From Acidovorax sp. CCYZU-2555 (GTDB lineage Bacteria; Pseudomonadota; Gammaproteobacteria; Burkholderiales; Burkholderiaceae_C), in contig NZ_JAHCDD010000041.1 of assembly GCF_018413525.1 (NCBI RefSeq), positions 1 through 50,342 of the forward strand: DNA of 50,342 bases, given 5' to 3'. Under the pieces are notes generated by a model. It saw nothing but the letters and a program-made list of their open reading frames with translations. It had not been told where the DNA came from and searched no databases. Below, in pieces: positions 1 through 8,427 of the stretch. The first letter of the stretch is position 1, and every line of letters begins with the position of its first letter. The position numbers and the translations under genes were made by a program.

Positions 1-950
1 TCCTGCGCCAGGGTGCCCGCCAACTGCACCAGGTCCACGGCCGCAAAACGGGCGGTGTCGCCGGCTTCGGCGCGCGACAGCTGCAGCAGGCGTTCGGTGC
101 GGTGGGACAGGGTCTCGAGTGCGTGCAGCGCGGCTTTGGCTTCCGACAGCGGAACATGCGCGCAGGACGTGGCCTGCGCCTGGTCGATCGCGGTATGCAG
201 GCGCAGACGCACCGACGCCAGGGGCGTGCGCAGCTCATGCGCCGCATTGGCCGCGAGCGAGCGCTCAACGTTCAAGGCTTCCTGCAGACGGCCCAGCAGC
301 AGGTTGACGCCCTGGCCCACATGGGCCAGCTCCAGCGGATAGTCGGCGATGCGCAGCGGCTCCAGATGGCGGCCATTGCGCGCCTGGACCTGCTCCTGGA
401 TATCGCCCAGGCTGCGCAGCTGCCGGCGCGCCACCCATTGCACGATCAGGCCCAGCACCGGCAGGAACAGCAGCAGCAGCAGCACCAGGCCGGTGAGCGT
501 GTTGCGGCTGGCCTCGCGCCGCTCGGTGAGGGTGTCGGCGATTTGCAGCCACAGCTGCTTGCGCGGTTCATGGAGCGTGAAGATGCGGTAGTCGGCGGTG
601 TCGCTGAAACCTTCGACCAGCGTCGGTGTCCAGCCTTGCGCGGGTGCGGCTTCGGTGCGCACCAGCACGCGGCCCTGCGCGTCGCGCAGCTGCAGCAGCA
701 TGGGCGATTCGTGCACCAGATCGGGCGCCTCGGGCATGACCGCGGGAATGTCGGCGCTGCCCGGCACATAGCCCTGGAACGCGAACATCTGCCGGTGCGC
801 GCTTTCCGCGAGTTCGAAATCGAAGTTGTGCTGGATCTGCGAATTGACATACCAGGCGACCAGCACGGTTCCCAGCGTCCAGACCAGCACCACGGCGGTC
901 AGCAGGGAGCGCGTGAGCTGGGCGACCAGGCTGCGCGGGGGGCGGCTCAT
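1..950 (-). CDS. Sensor histidine kinase of a QseC/PmrB/TctE-like two-component system (3' end cut by window edge)
   Basis: Inner-membrane sensor kinase that should phosphorylate the response regulator encoded just upstream of it. Reading the minus strand from the ATG at 950 gives an uninterrupted frame to the window edge. It has a first membrane segment at about residues 13-33, a periplasmic domain of about 115 residues, and a second membrane segment at about 151-173. A HAMP-like linker follows, then the dimerisation/phosphoacceptor box AANAAHELRTPLA with the acceptor His at about residue 238. The catalytic ATPase domain lies outside the window. Its start overlaps the regulator stop by 4 bases (ATGA), so the two are probably translationally coupled. 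The architecture is QseC/TctE-like. The nearby eptA-type gene suggests a PmrB-like role, which is inference. The stimulus cannot be read from sequence. Confidence 0.9.
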   Translation of the reverse strand, partial: MSRPPRSLVAQLTRSLLTAVVLVWTLGTVLVAWYVNSQIQHNFDFELAESAHRQMFAFQGYVPGSADIPAVMPEAPDLVHESPMLLQLRDAQGRVLVRTEAAPAQGWTPTLVEGFSDTADYRIFTLHEPRKQLWLQIADTLTERREASRNTLTGLVLLLLLFLPVLGLIVQWVARRQLRSLGDIQEQVQARNGRHLEPLRIADYPLELAHVGQGVNLLLGRLQEALNVERSLAANAAHELRTPLASVRLRLHTAIDQAQATSCAHVPLSEAKAALHALETLSHRTERLLQLSRAEAGDTARFAAVDLVQLAGTLAQ

Positions 951-1606
951 GGCGGCGCGAGGCGGTAGCCAATGCCGCGCACGGTCTGTATCAACGACGT
1001 GCCGAGCTTGCGTCGCAGCCGGCTGATGAAGACTTCGAGCGTATTGCTGTCGCTGCTGTCGTCCCACTGGTAGAGCGCGTCGAGCAGGCGTTCGCGCGTA
1101 TGCACCTGCTGGGCGCGGCTGGCCAGCACGCGCAGCAAGGCCCATTCCTTGGGCGTGATGACGACCGGGAAACCGCTGGCCTTGACGACTTCGCGCCCCA
1201 GGTCGATGCTCACTTCGCCGCGCGTGACGACGGAGCTTGTCTGGTGGCTGCGCCGGCGCTCGACGGCGCGCAGCCGGGCCAGCAGCTCTTCGGGGTCATA
1301 GGGTTTGATCAGATAGTCGTCGGCGCCCGCATCGAGCCCGCGGATGCGGTCGCTGACCTGGTCGCGCGCCGTCACCACGACGACCGAGGCCGGGTCGGTC
1401 TGGGCCTGGATGGTGGGCAGCAATTGCAGGCCGTCGCCATCGGGCAGGTTCAGGTCCAGCAGCACGGCCGAATAGGCGGCGAGTGCGACCATGGCGCGTG
1501 CCTGGCGCAGGTCCACGGCCAGATCGACGAGGAACTGCTTGCCTTGCAGATAGCCCAGGACCGCATTGGCCAGTGCGGCATCGTCTTCGACCAGCAATAT
1601 GCGCAT
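947..1606 (-). CDS. OmpR/PhoB-family response regulator (QseB/PmrA/TctD-like)
   Basis: DNA-binding response regulator of 219 residues, the usual length for this class. The receiver domain has acidic residues near the N terminus (VEDD), the phosphoacceptor Asp at about residue 51 (VLLDLNLPDGDG), a conserved Thr (VVVTARD) and Lys (DDYLIKPYDPEEL). The C-terminal winged helix ends in the typical RGIGYRL motif. The ATG at 1606 fits family starts. It overlaps the histidine kinase gene by 4 bases. It is divergent from a phosphoethanolamine transferase gene, and the region between them carries four half-sites at 11-bp spacing. That arrangement suggests it regulates itself and the transferase, which is inference. 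PmrA-like control of lipid A modification is the best guess; QseB-like functions remain possible. Confidence 0.92.
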   Translation of the reverse strand: MRILLVEDDAALANAVLGYLQGKQFLVDLAVDLRQARAMVALAAYSAVLLDLNLPDGDGLQLLPTIQAQTDPASVVVVTARDQVSDRIRGLDAGADDYLIKPYDPEELLARLRAVERRRSHQTSSVVTRGEVSIDLGREVVKASGFPVVITPKEWALLRVLASRAQQVHTRERLLDALYQWDDSSDSNTLEVFISRLRRKLGTSLIQTVRGIGYRLAPP

Positions 1607-1688
1607 GGGAGTGGAAAGTGAAAAAGGGCAGCACCCATGGTACTGCGTGCAGGCTGCGCGCAGACAGCGGCAAGTATCCTCCGCCTAC

Positions 1689-1727
1689 ATGAACCGAATC
1701 TGAACGCCGCATTCAGGGCAGGTTCAG
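1689..1727. promoter_or_regulatory. Candidate response-regulator operator: four half-sites at 11-bp spacing
   Basis: Between the divergent regulator and transferase genes the sequence shows TGAAC at 1690 and 1701, then TTCAG at 1712 and 1723, each exactly 11 bp apart. The last two form a direct repeat (TTCAGGGCAGG followed by TTCAGGGC). CTGAA at 1700-1704 and TTCAG at 1712-1716 form an inverted repeat. One-turn spacing is what OmpR/PhoB-type regulators recognise as tandem dimers. A TAAATT at 1738-1743 just downstream could be the -10 of the transferase promoter. Function is inferred from position and geometry only. Confidence 0.5.
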
Positions 1728-1843
1728 GGCGCAGGCCTAAATTCGCGGCGGTGAACACGCTTGCCCTACTTCCTTCCATCGCTGCACCCGATGCAGCGCC
1801 CGCCAACGCCCGCCCAGCGCGCCATGCCAATGGCTCCTGGAAG

Positions 1844-3574
1844 ATGGAGCTTGCGCCGCGCTGGGTTGCGCTGCTGCTGACGCTGTGGTGCACGCTGATG
1901 CTCAATGCGCCGCTGTGGTCCAAGCTGGCCCAGCTGCCGGATTTTGTCGACCCCTGGTTCTGGAAGCGCGCGGCCATTGTCGGCCTGATCGCCTGTGCGA
2001 CCTACTGGTGGTTCATGCTGCTGTCGTGGCCCGGCGTGCGGCGCGTGGGCTGGAGCCTCACGCTGCTCACGGCTGCGGGCATGGAGTACTACATTCAGCA
2101 TTACGGCATCCTGCTGGACAGCGGCATGGTGCGCAATGTGCTGCAGACCAATACCAGCGAGGCCCTGGCCCTGCTGGGCCCGCGCATAGCGCTGCATATC
2201 CTGGTGTTCGGCGGCCTGCCCAGCGTCTGGCTATGGTTCGGCGTGGCGTGGCGGCGTGATGCCTTGTGGCGCGGCGGCTGGCGTTCGCTGCTGCTCGTCC
2301 TGGCCAGCTTTGCCTTGCTCGCGGCCGGTGTCGCCGGCATGTACCGCCAGCTCGCCCCCTTGCTGCGCAACCACATGGAACTGCGCTATCTGATCAACCC
2401 CACGTCGGGCATCGTCGCGCTGGCCGATGTCACGCTCAAGCCGCTGCTCATGCCTGCGCGGCCGTTTGTGTCCATTCTCGGCGGTGCGGGGCTGGGTGCG
2501 AGCTACGGCGCGGCGCAGGCCACGGGCGGCCCGGCGAGCATCCAGCCCGCGTCCCTGGCCGTGGGCACTTCCACGCACAAGCCGCCGCTGCTGGTTCTGG
2601 TCGTGGGCGAGACCGCGCGCGGCGACCACTTCGGCATGAACGGCTATGCGCGCGACACCACGCCCAACATGCGCGCACTGAACGCGATCAGCTGGAGCAA
2701 TGTGCGCTCCTGCGGCACCAATACCGCGGCGTCTGTTCCCTGCATGTTTTCCCATCTGGGCAAGAAGGAGTTCGAAGCGCGCAAGGCCAATCATGAAACG
2801 CTGCTTGACGTGGTGCAGGCCGCGGGCCTGGGCGTGACCTGGCTTGACAACCAGTCGGGCTGCAAGGGCGTCTGCGACCGTGTTGCGCATGCCACGGCCT
2901 ACGACCAGGCCAGCGCCGCGCAGCGCGCCAAGTGGTGCGAGGCCGATGGCGAATGCCTGGACCAGCTGATGCTCGAGCAGCTGGACATGAGCCTGGCCAA
3001 GATTCCCGCGCAAAAGCGCGCGGTGGGCACCGTGCTGGCCCTGCACCAGATGGGCAGCCATGGCCCGGCCTATTTCCGCCGCTCGACGGCCCAGGCCAAG
3101 CACTTCCGGCCCGAATGCACCACCCAGGTCACATCGGATTGCAGCCAGCAGGACCTGATCAATGTCTACGACAACAGCATCGCCGAGACCGATCTGTTCC
3201 TCGCCAAGACCGTGGAGTGGCTCAAGACCAAGGCCGCCGATTATGAAGTCGCGATGGTCTATCTGTCGGACCATGGCGAGTCGCTGGGCGAGAACGGCAT
3301 CTACCTGCACGGCCTGCCCTATGCGATCGCCCCCGACAGCCAAAAGCATGTGGCCTGGATCACCTGGCCCGGCACGCTGGCCGCGCGCACCCGCACCAAT
3401 GAAGCCTGCCTGCGCGCCGGCACGGCCCAGCCGCTGACCCATGATTTCTACTATCACACGGTGCTGGGACTGCTCGACGTGCGCAGCCCGACCTACCGCA
3501 GCGCGTTCGATGCGTATGCGCCCTGCCGGCAGGCGCTGGTGAGCCGCGCGCCGGGTGCGCCCGATACGCTGTGA
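1844..3574 (+). CDS. eptA: Phosphoethanolamine transferase, EptA/MCR-like
   Basis: Inner-membrane enzyme that transfers phosphoethanolamine from phosphatidylethanolamine to lipid A, lowering negative charge and polymyxin binding. The N-terminal third has five likely membrane helices; the rest is a periplasmic sulfatase-fold domain. Visible motifs are GETARGDHFG (metal-ligand Glu), CGTNTAASVPCMF with the nucleophile Thr at about residue 294, HQMGSHGPAYF, and YLSDHGESLGENG with Asp-His ligands. Several Cys pairs could form the family's disulfides. Starting at ATG 1844 gives 576 residues and a normal N terminus. The frame is open further upstream (GTG 1751), but that region overlaps the likely promoter. 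The gene is divergent from the two-component system and so is probably its target. Whether the real substrate is lipid A or another glycan is not decidable here. Confidence 0.9.
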   Translation: MELAPRWVALLLTLWCTLMLNAPLWSKLAQLPDFVDPWFWKRAAIVGLIACATYWWFMLLSWPGVRRVGWSLTLLTAAGMEYYIQHYGILLDSGMVRNVLQTNTSEALALLGPRIALHILVFGGLPSVWLWFGVAWRRDALWRGGWRSLLLVLASFALLAAGVAGMYRQLAPLLRNHMELRYLINPTSGIVALADVTLKPLLMPARPFVSILGGAGLGASYGAAQATGGPASIQPASLAVGTSTHKPPLLVLVVGETARGDHFGMNGYARDTTPNMRALNAISWSNVRSCGTNTAASVPCMFSHLGKKEFEARKANHETLLDVVQAAGLGVTWLDNQSGCKGVCDRVAHATAYDQASAAQRAKWCEADGECLDQLMLEQLDMSLAKIPAQKRAVGTVLALHQMGSHGPAYFRRSTAQAKHFRPECTTQVTSDCSQQDLINVYDNSIAETDLFLAKTVEWLKTKAADYEVAMVYLSDHGESLGENGIYLHGLPYAIAPDSQKHVAWITWPGTLAARTRTNEACLRAGTAQPLTHDFYYHTVLGLLDVRSPTYRSAFDAYAPCRQALVSRAPGAPDTL

Positions 3575-3849
3575 TCCGCGCATACGCGAGCTAGAAACAG
3601 TCGGTAAATTTCGCCTCCGATCGCAAAGGATGCCTGGCGCGGTTCGAGGTCGAAGCGGTTCCGGCAGCCTCGGGACGCAAGCGATTTTTCCTCTCGACTG
3701 GACCTCCTTGAAGACCTGGATCGACAGCGTTTTCGGGTGACAAAAACCGAACGCCCATGGCGCCGGCAGGGCTTGATATGAGGGCAAGGTGAAGCGTGGT
3801 TGCCTGCGCGCATGGCTGGCATCATGCGGGCGCTCAAACGAGGAACGCC

Positions 3850-5397
3850 ATGGACCACATCACGCCACCGATCCCGCACCCGCCCATCCAGGCCGCGCCA
3901 CGCAGCGCGCGCTGGAGCTGTTTTCTCCTCGCCGCGGCGGCCTTGCAGCTGTCGGCTTGCGGCGGCGAGGACCGCTCCCAGCAAGTCCCCATGGCCTCCG
4001 TCGCCGGCGGCGCCGCACCCGCCGAAGCGGCGCAAAGTCTGGTCCCTCCCGCCGCGGCGCCTGCCCCGAACTGCGATACCCAGACAAACGACACGCCCGA
4101 GCAGCTGCTCGAATGCGTGACGCTCGCGGGCGTGCGCGCCCACCAGACCGAACTCGCGGCGATTGCCCAGGCCAACAAGGGCACGCGCATGGCGGGCTCG
4201 GCGGGCTACGACGCGTCGCTGGCCTATGCGCGAAAGGTGTTCACCGATGCCGGCTACCGCGTCACGGTCCAGCCTTTCGAATTTCCTCTGTCGCGCATCC
4301 ACGCGTCCAGCCTGCGCGAGCCCGGCCAGATCTCGGCCGAGTCCATACCGCATCTGGTGGCCGACTACTCGGGCAGCGCCGACATCACGGCCGAGGTGAG
4401 CCGCGCGGCCGGACCGGCAGGCTGCGAAGCGGCCGACTTCGCGGGTTTTCCGCGCGGGCATATCGCGCTGCTGCGCCGTGGCGGCTGCGATCTGGCGCAG
4501 AAAGTCGCGCAGGCCGTGCAGGCCGGCGCCGTGGGCGTGGTCATCTACAACCTCGACGACGGCGCGCTCACGGGCAGCCTGTCGGCCGAGACGCCGCTGG
4601 ACCTGCCCGTGGTGATGGTCAGCAAGGCCGAGGGCGAGCGGCTCGCGCAGCGCACGTTCACCGGCGTGCAGTTGCGACTGCAGACCGACACTTCGCGCAG
4701 CATGGCCACCACCTACAACCTGCTGGCCGAATCGGTGGGCGGCGATCCCAACCATGTGGCCATGGCGGGAGCACACCTCGATTCGGTGCGCGCGGGCGCG
4801 GGCATCAACGACAACGGTTCGGGCGTGGCCGCGCTGCTCGAAACGGCGCGCCAGATGGCGCGCGTGCAGCCGCTGAACCAGCTGCGCTTCGCGCTGTGGG
4901 GCGCCGAGGAACAAGGCCTGCTGGGCTCCACGTATTACGTGCGCAAGCTCGACGCCGACCAGCGCGCGAAAATCGGCCTGTACCTGAATTTCGACATGAT
5001 AGGTTCGCCCAACCATGTGTTCGAAGTCTATGGCGGTGACGGCTCGGCGGGCCGGCAGGCGATTGCGCCGCAGTCCGCACAGATCGTCGAGTTGCTCGAA
5101 AGCTTCTATGCGCAGCGCAAGCTGCCATCGAAACGCGTGAACTCGGGAGGGCGCTCGGACCACAAACCGTTCGCCGACGCGGGCATTCCTTTCGGCGGAC
5201 TGTTTACCGGCGCCGAGGAAATCAAGAGTGCGCAGGAAGCCAAGACCTGGGGCGGCACGGCGGGCGTGGCCTTCGACCCCTGCTATCACCGCGCCTGCGA
5301 CAACCTGTCGAACTTCGGCGCCGTGGCGCTGGACATCAACGCCGACGCCGTCGCGCATTCCGTGCTGTTCTTCGCCATGCACCGATTGGCGGGTTGA
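3850..5397 (+). CDS. Secreted lipoprotein aminopeptidase, peptidase family M28 with PA domain
   Basis: Predicted zinc aminopeptidase anchored as a lipoprotein. The start at ATG 3850 is preceded by GAGGAA. A signal peptide ends in a lipobox LSAC with Cys at about residue 37, then a low-complexity Ala/Pro linker. Residues about 180-290 look like a protease-associated (PA) domain (HIALLRRGGCDLAQK and GAVGVVIYN). The C-terminal M28 catalytic domain shows the zinc ligand and catalytic residues in order: GAHLDSV, INDNGSGVA, WGAEEQGLLGS, NFDMIGSPN, and the final His in CYHRACDN. Length is 515 residues, normal for PA-containing M28 enzymes. It stands alone between eptA and a c-di-GMP gene and has no obvious operon partner. 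Substrate preference (aminopeptidase S/Y-like) is inferred from family only. Confidence 0.88.
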   Translation: MDHITPPIPHPPIQAAPRSARWSCFLLAAAALQLSACGGEDRSQQVPMASVAGGAAPAEAAQSLVPPAAAPAPNCDTQTNDTPEQLLECVTLAGVRAHQTELAAIAQANKGTRMAGSAGYDASLAYARKVFTDAGYRVTVQPFEFPLSRIHASSLREPGQISAESIPHLVADYSGSADITAEVSRAAGPAGCEAADFAGFPRGHIALLRRGGCDLAQKVAQAVQAGAVGVVIYNLDDGALTGSLSAETPLDLPVVMVSKAEGERLAQRTFTGVQLRLQTDTSRSMATTYNLLAESVGGDPNHVAMAGAHLDSVRAGAGINDNGSGVAALLETARQMARVQPLNQLRFALWGAEEQGLLGSTYYVRKLDADQRAKIGLYLNFDMIGSPNHVFEVYGGDGSAGRQAIAPQSAQIVELLESFYAQRKLPSKRVNSGGRSDHKPFADAGIPFGGLFTGAEEIKSAQEAKTWGGTAGVAFDPCYHRACDNLSNFGAVALDINADAVAHSVLFFAMHRLAG

Positions 5398-5711
5398 GCC
5401 CCCGCAGGCCCGCGCCTGCCGGCCCACCGCTTATAGACAAGCGCCCCGCACGGGCGCTGTCGCCGCCCTCCCGGTCCATCGGCCCCAGCGCTTCGTTCGG
5501 GGTCGATGGGCTTTGCTTCGTCCGTGCCACGAGCGGGAAATCCCGGGCCATGCGACAATTTTTGTCTTTCATTGCCCTGGCTGGCGTGGGCCGGGCATGC
5601 CACGCATCTATCCCCCCACACTTCCATCGTGCATGGAGTAGGCGCCCCGGCGCAGGATAAAAGTTGCCTGGCGCAATGCCGCCTGCAGTTCCCGATTGGA
5701 TTCCTCTCCGT
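5398..5711. other. Intergenic region (314 bp) with two GC-rich hairpins, no gene seen
   Basis: No convincing coding frame. AGCGCCC at 5440-5446 pairs with GGGCGCT at 5452-5458. A larger hairpin at 5476-5509 has an 11-bp stem (one G-T pair) around a 12-base loop. Neither has a clear T tract, but the larger one is a plausible end for the peptidase transcript. The promoter for the downstream c-di-GMP gene should lie in the right half; no confident -35/-10 pair was found. Confidence 0.5.
5476..5509 (+). terminator. Possible terminator hairpin after the M28 peptidase gene
   Basis: Left arm CCATCGGCCCC at 5476-5486 pairs with the sequence at 5499-5509, with one G-T wobble. The stem is 11 bp and the loop 12 bases. 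There is no run of T after it, so intrinsic termination is uncertain; it may only protect the mRNA 3' end. Confidence 0.35.
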
Positions 5712-7859
5712 ATGAATACGTTCATGCCCTCCGGCTACAACCTGTTAGTGGTTGCCGCCTCATTTCTCATTGCCATGTTGGCTTCCTATGTCACGCTGGA
5801 CCTCGCACGGCGTGTGCGCAGTGCCCAGCGGCGCGTGGGCCTGGCCTGGTGGGCCGCGGGCTCGCTGGTCATGGGCACGGGCATCTGGTCCATGCACTTC
5901 CTGGGCATGCAGGCGTTCACGCTGCCCATCACCATTGGCTTTTCGAGCGGCATGACGCTGTTGTCCTGGCTGGCGGCTTTGGCGGCGGCGGGCGTGGCGC
6001 TGGAGCTGGCCAGCCGCGAGCATTTTGGCCTGGGGCAACTGGTGCTCGGCGCGCTGGCGATGGGCGCGGGCATCAGCGGCATGCACTACATCGGCATGGC
6101 GGCGATGGACATGGCGCCGGGCATTGTCTGGGACCCGTTCATCGTCGCGCTGTCGGTGCTGATCGCGGTGCTCGCGTCGGCGGCGGCGCTGCTGATCTTC
6201 AAATTGCTGCGCCAGGTCCATGCGGGCCAGCGGCTCAAGTACCAGCTGGCGGCCTCCTGGGTGATGGCCGTGGCGATCTGCGGCATGCATTACACCGGCA
6301 TGGCCGCGGCCAGCTTTCTCGTGGGCTCGGTCTGCGGCAGCGCGGGCGAGCTCGGCGGGCCGGGACTCACGGTGCTGGTGGTGATGGCGGCCGGCATGCT
6401 GCTGGTCAGCACGCTGTTCACGTCGATTCTGGACGCGCGGCTGCAGAGCACGGCCGAGCGCCTGACCGAGTCGCTGCAGGAGAGCAATGCGCGCCTGAAG
6501 GCCGCGAATGACGAACTGCAGCACCGCGCTTTTTCGGATGCGCTGACCGGCCTGCCCAACCGACTGCTGTTCGAGGACCGGCTGCGCCAGGCGCTGCTGC
6601 GCCTGGACCGCAGCAACCACGAAGGCGTGGTCGACCGGCTCGCGGTGCTGTTCGTCGACCTCGACGGCTTCAAGCCCATCAACGACTCGTTCGGCCATGC
6701 GGCCGGCGACCTGATTCTGCGCGGCGCGGCCGACCGGCTGCGGCTGGAGGGACGCGAAGGCGATACGGTGGCGCGCGTGGGCGGCGACGAATTCCTGCTG
6801 CTGCTGGAGAACGTGGCCGACGAGGAGGCCGCCATCGGCGTGGCGCGAAGAGCGCTGACCGCGCTGTCGCAGCCGTTCGAGCTCTCGGGCAAGCAGGTGC
6901 AGATCGCCTGCTCCATCGGCATTGCCATCCACCCCGGACACGGCGAACGCAGCAAGCTGGTGGCGAATGCCGACGCGGCCATGTATGCCGCCAAGCGCGC
7001 CGGCGGCAGCTGCCATGTGCTGTTCGAGCCGCACATGGGCTCGGATGCATCGGCGCAGCTGGAGCTGCAAAACGACTTGCGCCATGCGCTGGACCGGGGC
7101 GAATTGTCGCTGCACTACCAACCCAAGATCGACGGTCTCGACGGCAAGATCTGCGGCGTCGAAGCCTTGCTGCGCTGGACCCATCCCCAATTGGGAATGG
7201 TCAGCCCCGCGGTGTTCATCACGCTGGCCGAGCGCTTCGGCCTGATCGGGCGCCTGGGCAGCTGGGTCATCGAAGAGGCCTGCCGACAGATGGCCGAGTG
7301 GAAGCGCGAAGGCGCGAACATTCGCGTGGCCATCAATATCTCGGCTTACCAGTTGCGTGACAACGGCCTGACCGCGCGCATCGAGCGCGCGCTGACCGAG
7401 CATGGCGTGGCGGCCTCGCAGCTGCTGTGCGAAATCACCGAAACCGTGGCCATGGAAGATATGAAGGCCACGCAGCGCACATTCGACGGTCTGGCGCGTA
7501 TCGGCGTTTTCCTGTCGATCGACGACTTCGGTTCCGGCTACTCTAGCCTGAACTATCTGCGCCAATTGCCCGCGCGCCAACTGAAGATCGATCGCAGCTT
7601 CGTGAACGACCTGGAGTTCAGCGAAGATGCGCGCTCGGTGGTCAATGCGGTGGTGAAGCTCGCGCATGCCTTGAACCTGCGCGTGGTGGCCGAAGGCGTG
7701 GAAACCGCCGGCCAGCGCGACATTCTGCTGGCGATGCACTGCGATGAACTGCAGGGTTATTTCTTTGCGCGCCCCATGTCGGCGGACAAGATGCTGGCCT
7801 GGTCCCTGGGCGAGAGGACCCGGGCGGCGCTGGACAAGCCACCGGCGGCGCAGGGCTGA
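5712..7859 (+). CDS. MHYT-GGDEF-EAL membrane protein (c-di-GMP cyclase/phosphodiesterase)
   Basis: Membrane sensor that makes and/or degrades cyclic di-GMP. The start at ATG 5712 places a hydrophobic helix directly at the N terminus. The N-terminal ~240 residues form seven likely helices carrying three MHYT-type motifs (SMHFLGM, GMHYIGM, GMHYTGM), proposed in the family to bind copper and sense oxygen, CO or NO. A coiled-coil linker leads to a GGDEF domain with intact RVGGDEFL at about residue 357. An EAL domain follows, starting with GVEALLRW at about 483 and with DDFGSGYSSL and EGVET motifs intact. Both active sites look complete, so the net activity cannot be told from sequence. There is no clear RxxD inhibitory site immediately before GGDEF. 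The gene is monocistronic, with a strong terminator 7 bases after its stop. Confidence 0.93.
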   Translation: MNTFMPSGYNLLVVAASFLIAMLASYVTLDLARRVRSAQRRVGLAWWAAGSLVMGTGIWSMHFLGMQAFTLPITIGFSSGMTLLSWLAALAAAGVALELASREHFGLGQLVLGALAMGAGISGMHYIGMAAMDMAPGIVWDPFIVALSVLIAVLASAAALLIFKLLRQVHAGQRLKYQLAASWVMAVAICGMHYTGMAAASFLVGSVCGSAGELGGPGLTVLVVMAAGMLLVSTLFTSILDARLQSTAERLTESLQESNARLKAANDELQHRAFSDALTGLPNRLLFEDRLRQALLRLDRSNHEGVVDRLAVLFVDLDGFKPINDSFGHAAGDLILRGAADRLRLEGREGDTVARVGGDEFLLLLENVADEEAAIGVARRALTALSQPFELSGKQVQIACSIGIAIHPGHGERSKLVANADAAMYAAKRAGGSCHVLFEPHMGSDASAQLELQNDLRHALDRGELSLHYQPKIDGLDGKICGVEALLRWTHPQLGMVSPAVFITLAERFGLIGRLGSWVIEEACRQMAEWKREGANIRVAINISAYQLRDNGLTARIERALTEHGVAASQLLCEITETVAMEDMKATQRTFDGLARIGVFLSIDDFGSGYSSLNYLRQLPARQLKIDRSFVNDLEFSEDARSVVNAVVKLAHALNLRVVAEGVETAGQRDILLAMHCDELQGYFFARPMSADKMLAWSLGERTRAALDKPPAAQG

Positions 7860-7865
7860 GCGCAT

Positions 7866-7895
7866 GGCGGCGCCCTGCGCAGGCGCCGCCCTTTT
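7866..7895 (+). terminator. Intrinsic terminator after the MHYT-GGDEF-EAL gene
   Basis: Perfect 9-bp inverted repeat GGCGGCGCC (7866-7874) and GGCGCCGCC (7882-7890) with a 7-base loop, followed by CTTTT. It lies between two convergent genes and could serve both, with the T tract favouring the plus strand. Confidence 0.75.
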
Positions 7896-7898
7896 CGA

Positions 7899-8369
7899 TC
7901 AGGCCGCCGCGGACTGCACCGGCTTGTCGAGGTAGGCCGGCAGCAGCTTGGCGGCCGCGCGGAAAATCTCGAATTCGTTGTCATCGAGCGCCAGCGCCTG
8001 TGCGTCGAAGTGGCACATGGTTCCGTACAACTCGCCCGCGTTGTCCAGCAGCGGCAAGCCGACATAGGACAGCAGAACGCCCTTGTACTTGTGGCCGTCG
8101 AGGCGCAGGTCGGTGGACGAATCCTGCGTGGTGAACAAGCCGTCGCGCAGCGTGAACTGGCAGAAGCTGTCGTTCAACGGCACGACCTGCAGGAACTCGG
8201 GAACGATCTCGCCCTGCTTGTCATGCAGGAACATGTTGCGCAGCGCGCCTTCGTGCAGGCGGAAAACACCCGTGTAACGGTGCGGCACGCGGGAATTGAG
8301 GAAAGCCAGGCCGGCCGGGCCCTGGCTTTCTAGAGAGCGTTGGTACTCCTGGAGGATGGACGAGTTCAT
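7899..8369 (-). CDS. Small stand-alone GAF-domain protein
   Basis: Protein of 156 residues consisting of little more than one GAF domain. Recognisable features are an HRYTGVFRL strand, the central VVPLNDSFCQFTLRDG region typical of GAF proteins, and the C-terminal AGELYGTMCHFDAQ signature. It has no signal peptide or membrane segment, so it is cytoplasmic. Similar stand-alone GAF proteins may bind small ligands or act as partners of signalling enzymes. It converges on a c-di-GMP gene but that does not prove a link. No effector domain is present. The ligand is unknown. Confidence 0.75.
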   Translation of the reverse strand: MNSSILQEYQRSLESQGPAGLAFLNSRVPHRYTGVFRLHEGALRNMFLHDKQGEIVPEFLQVVPLNDSFCQFTLRDGLFTTQDSSTDLRLDGHKYKGVLLSYVGLPLLDNAGELYGTMCHFDAQALALDDNEFEIFRAAAKLLPAYLDKPVQSAAA

Positions 8370-8427
8370 GTCCTGCAGAATACGCTAAATTTTTCAACCC
8401 CTGGCGCGCACCGGCGCAGCGCAGCGC

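Noticed and set aside
2231-3787. Long open frame antisense to eptA (518 codons)
   Set aside because: Low-complexity Arg/Ala/His-rich translation typical of shadow frames in GC-rich DNA; the plus-strand gene has all family motifs.
3493-5427. 644-codon open frame antisense to the M28 peptidase gene
   Set aside because: Composition is that of a shadow frame and it spans two unrelated plus-strand genes.
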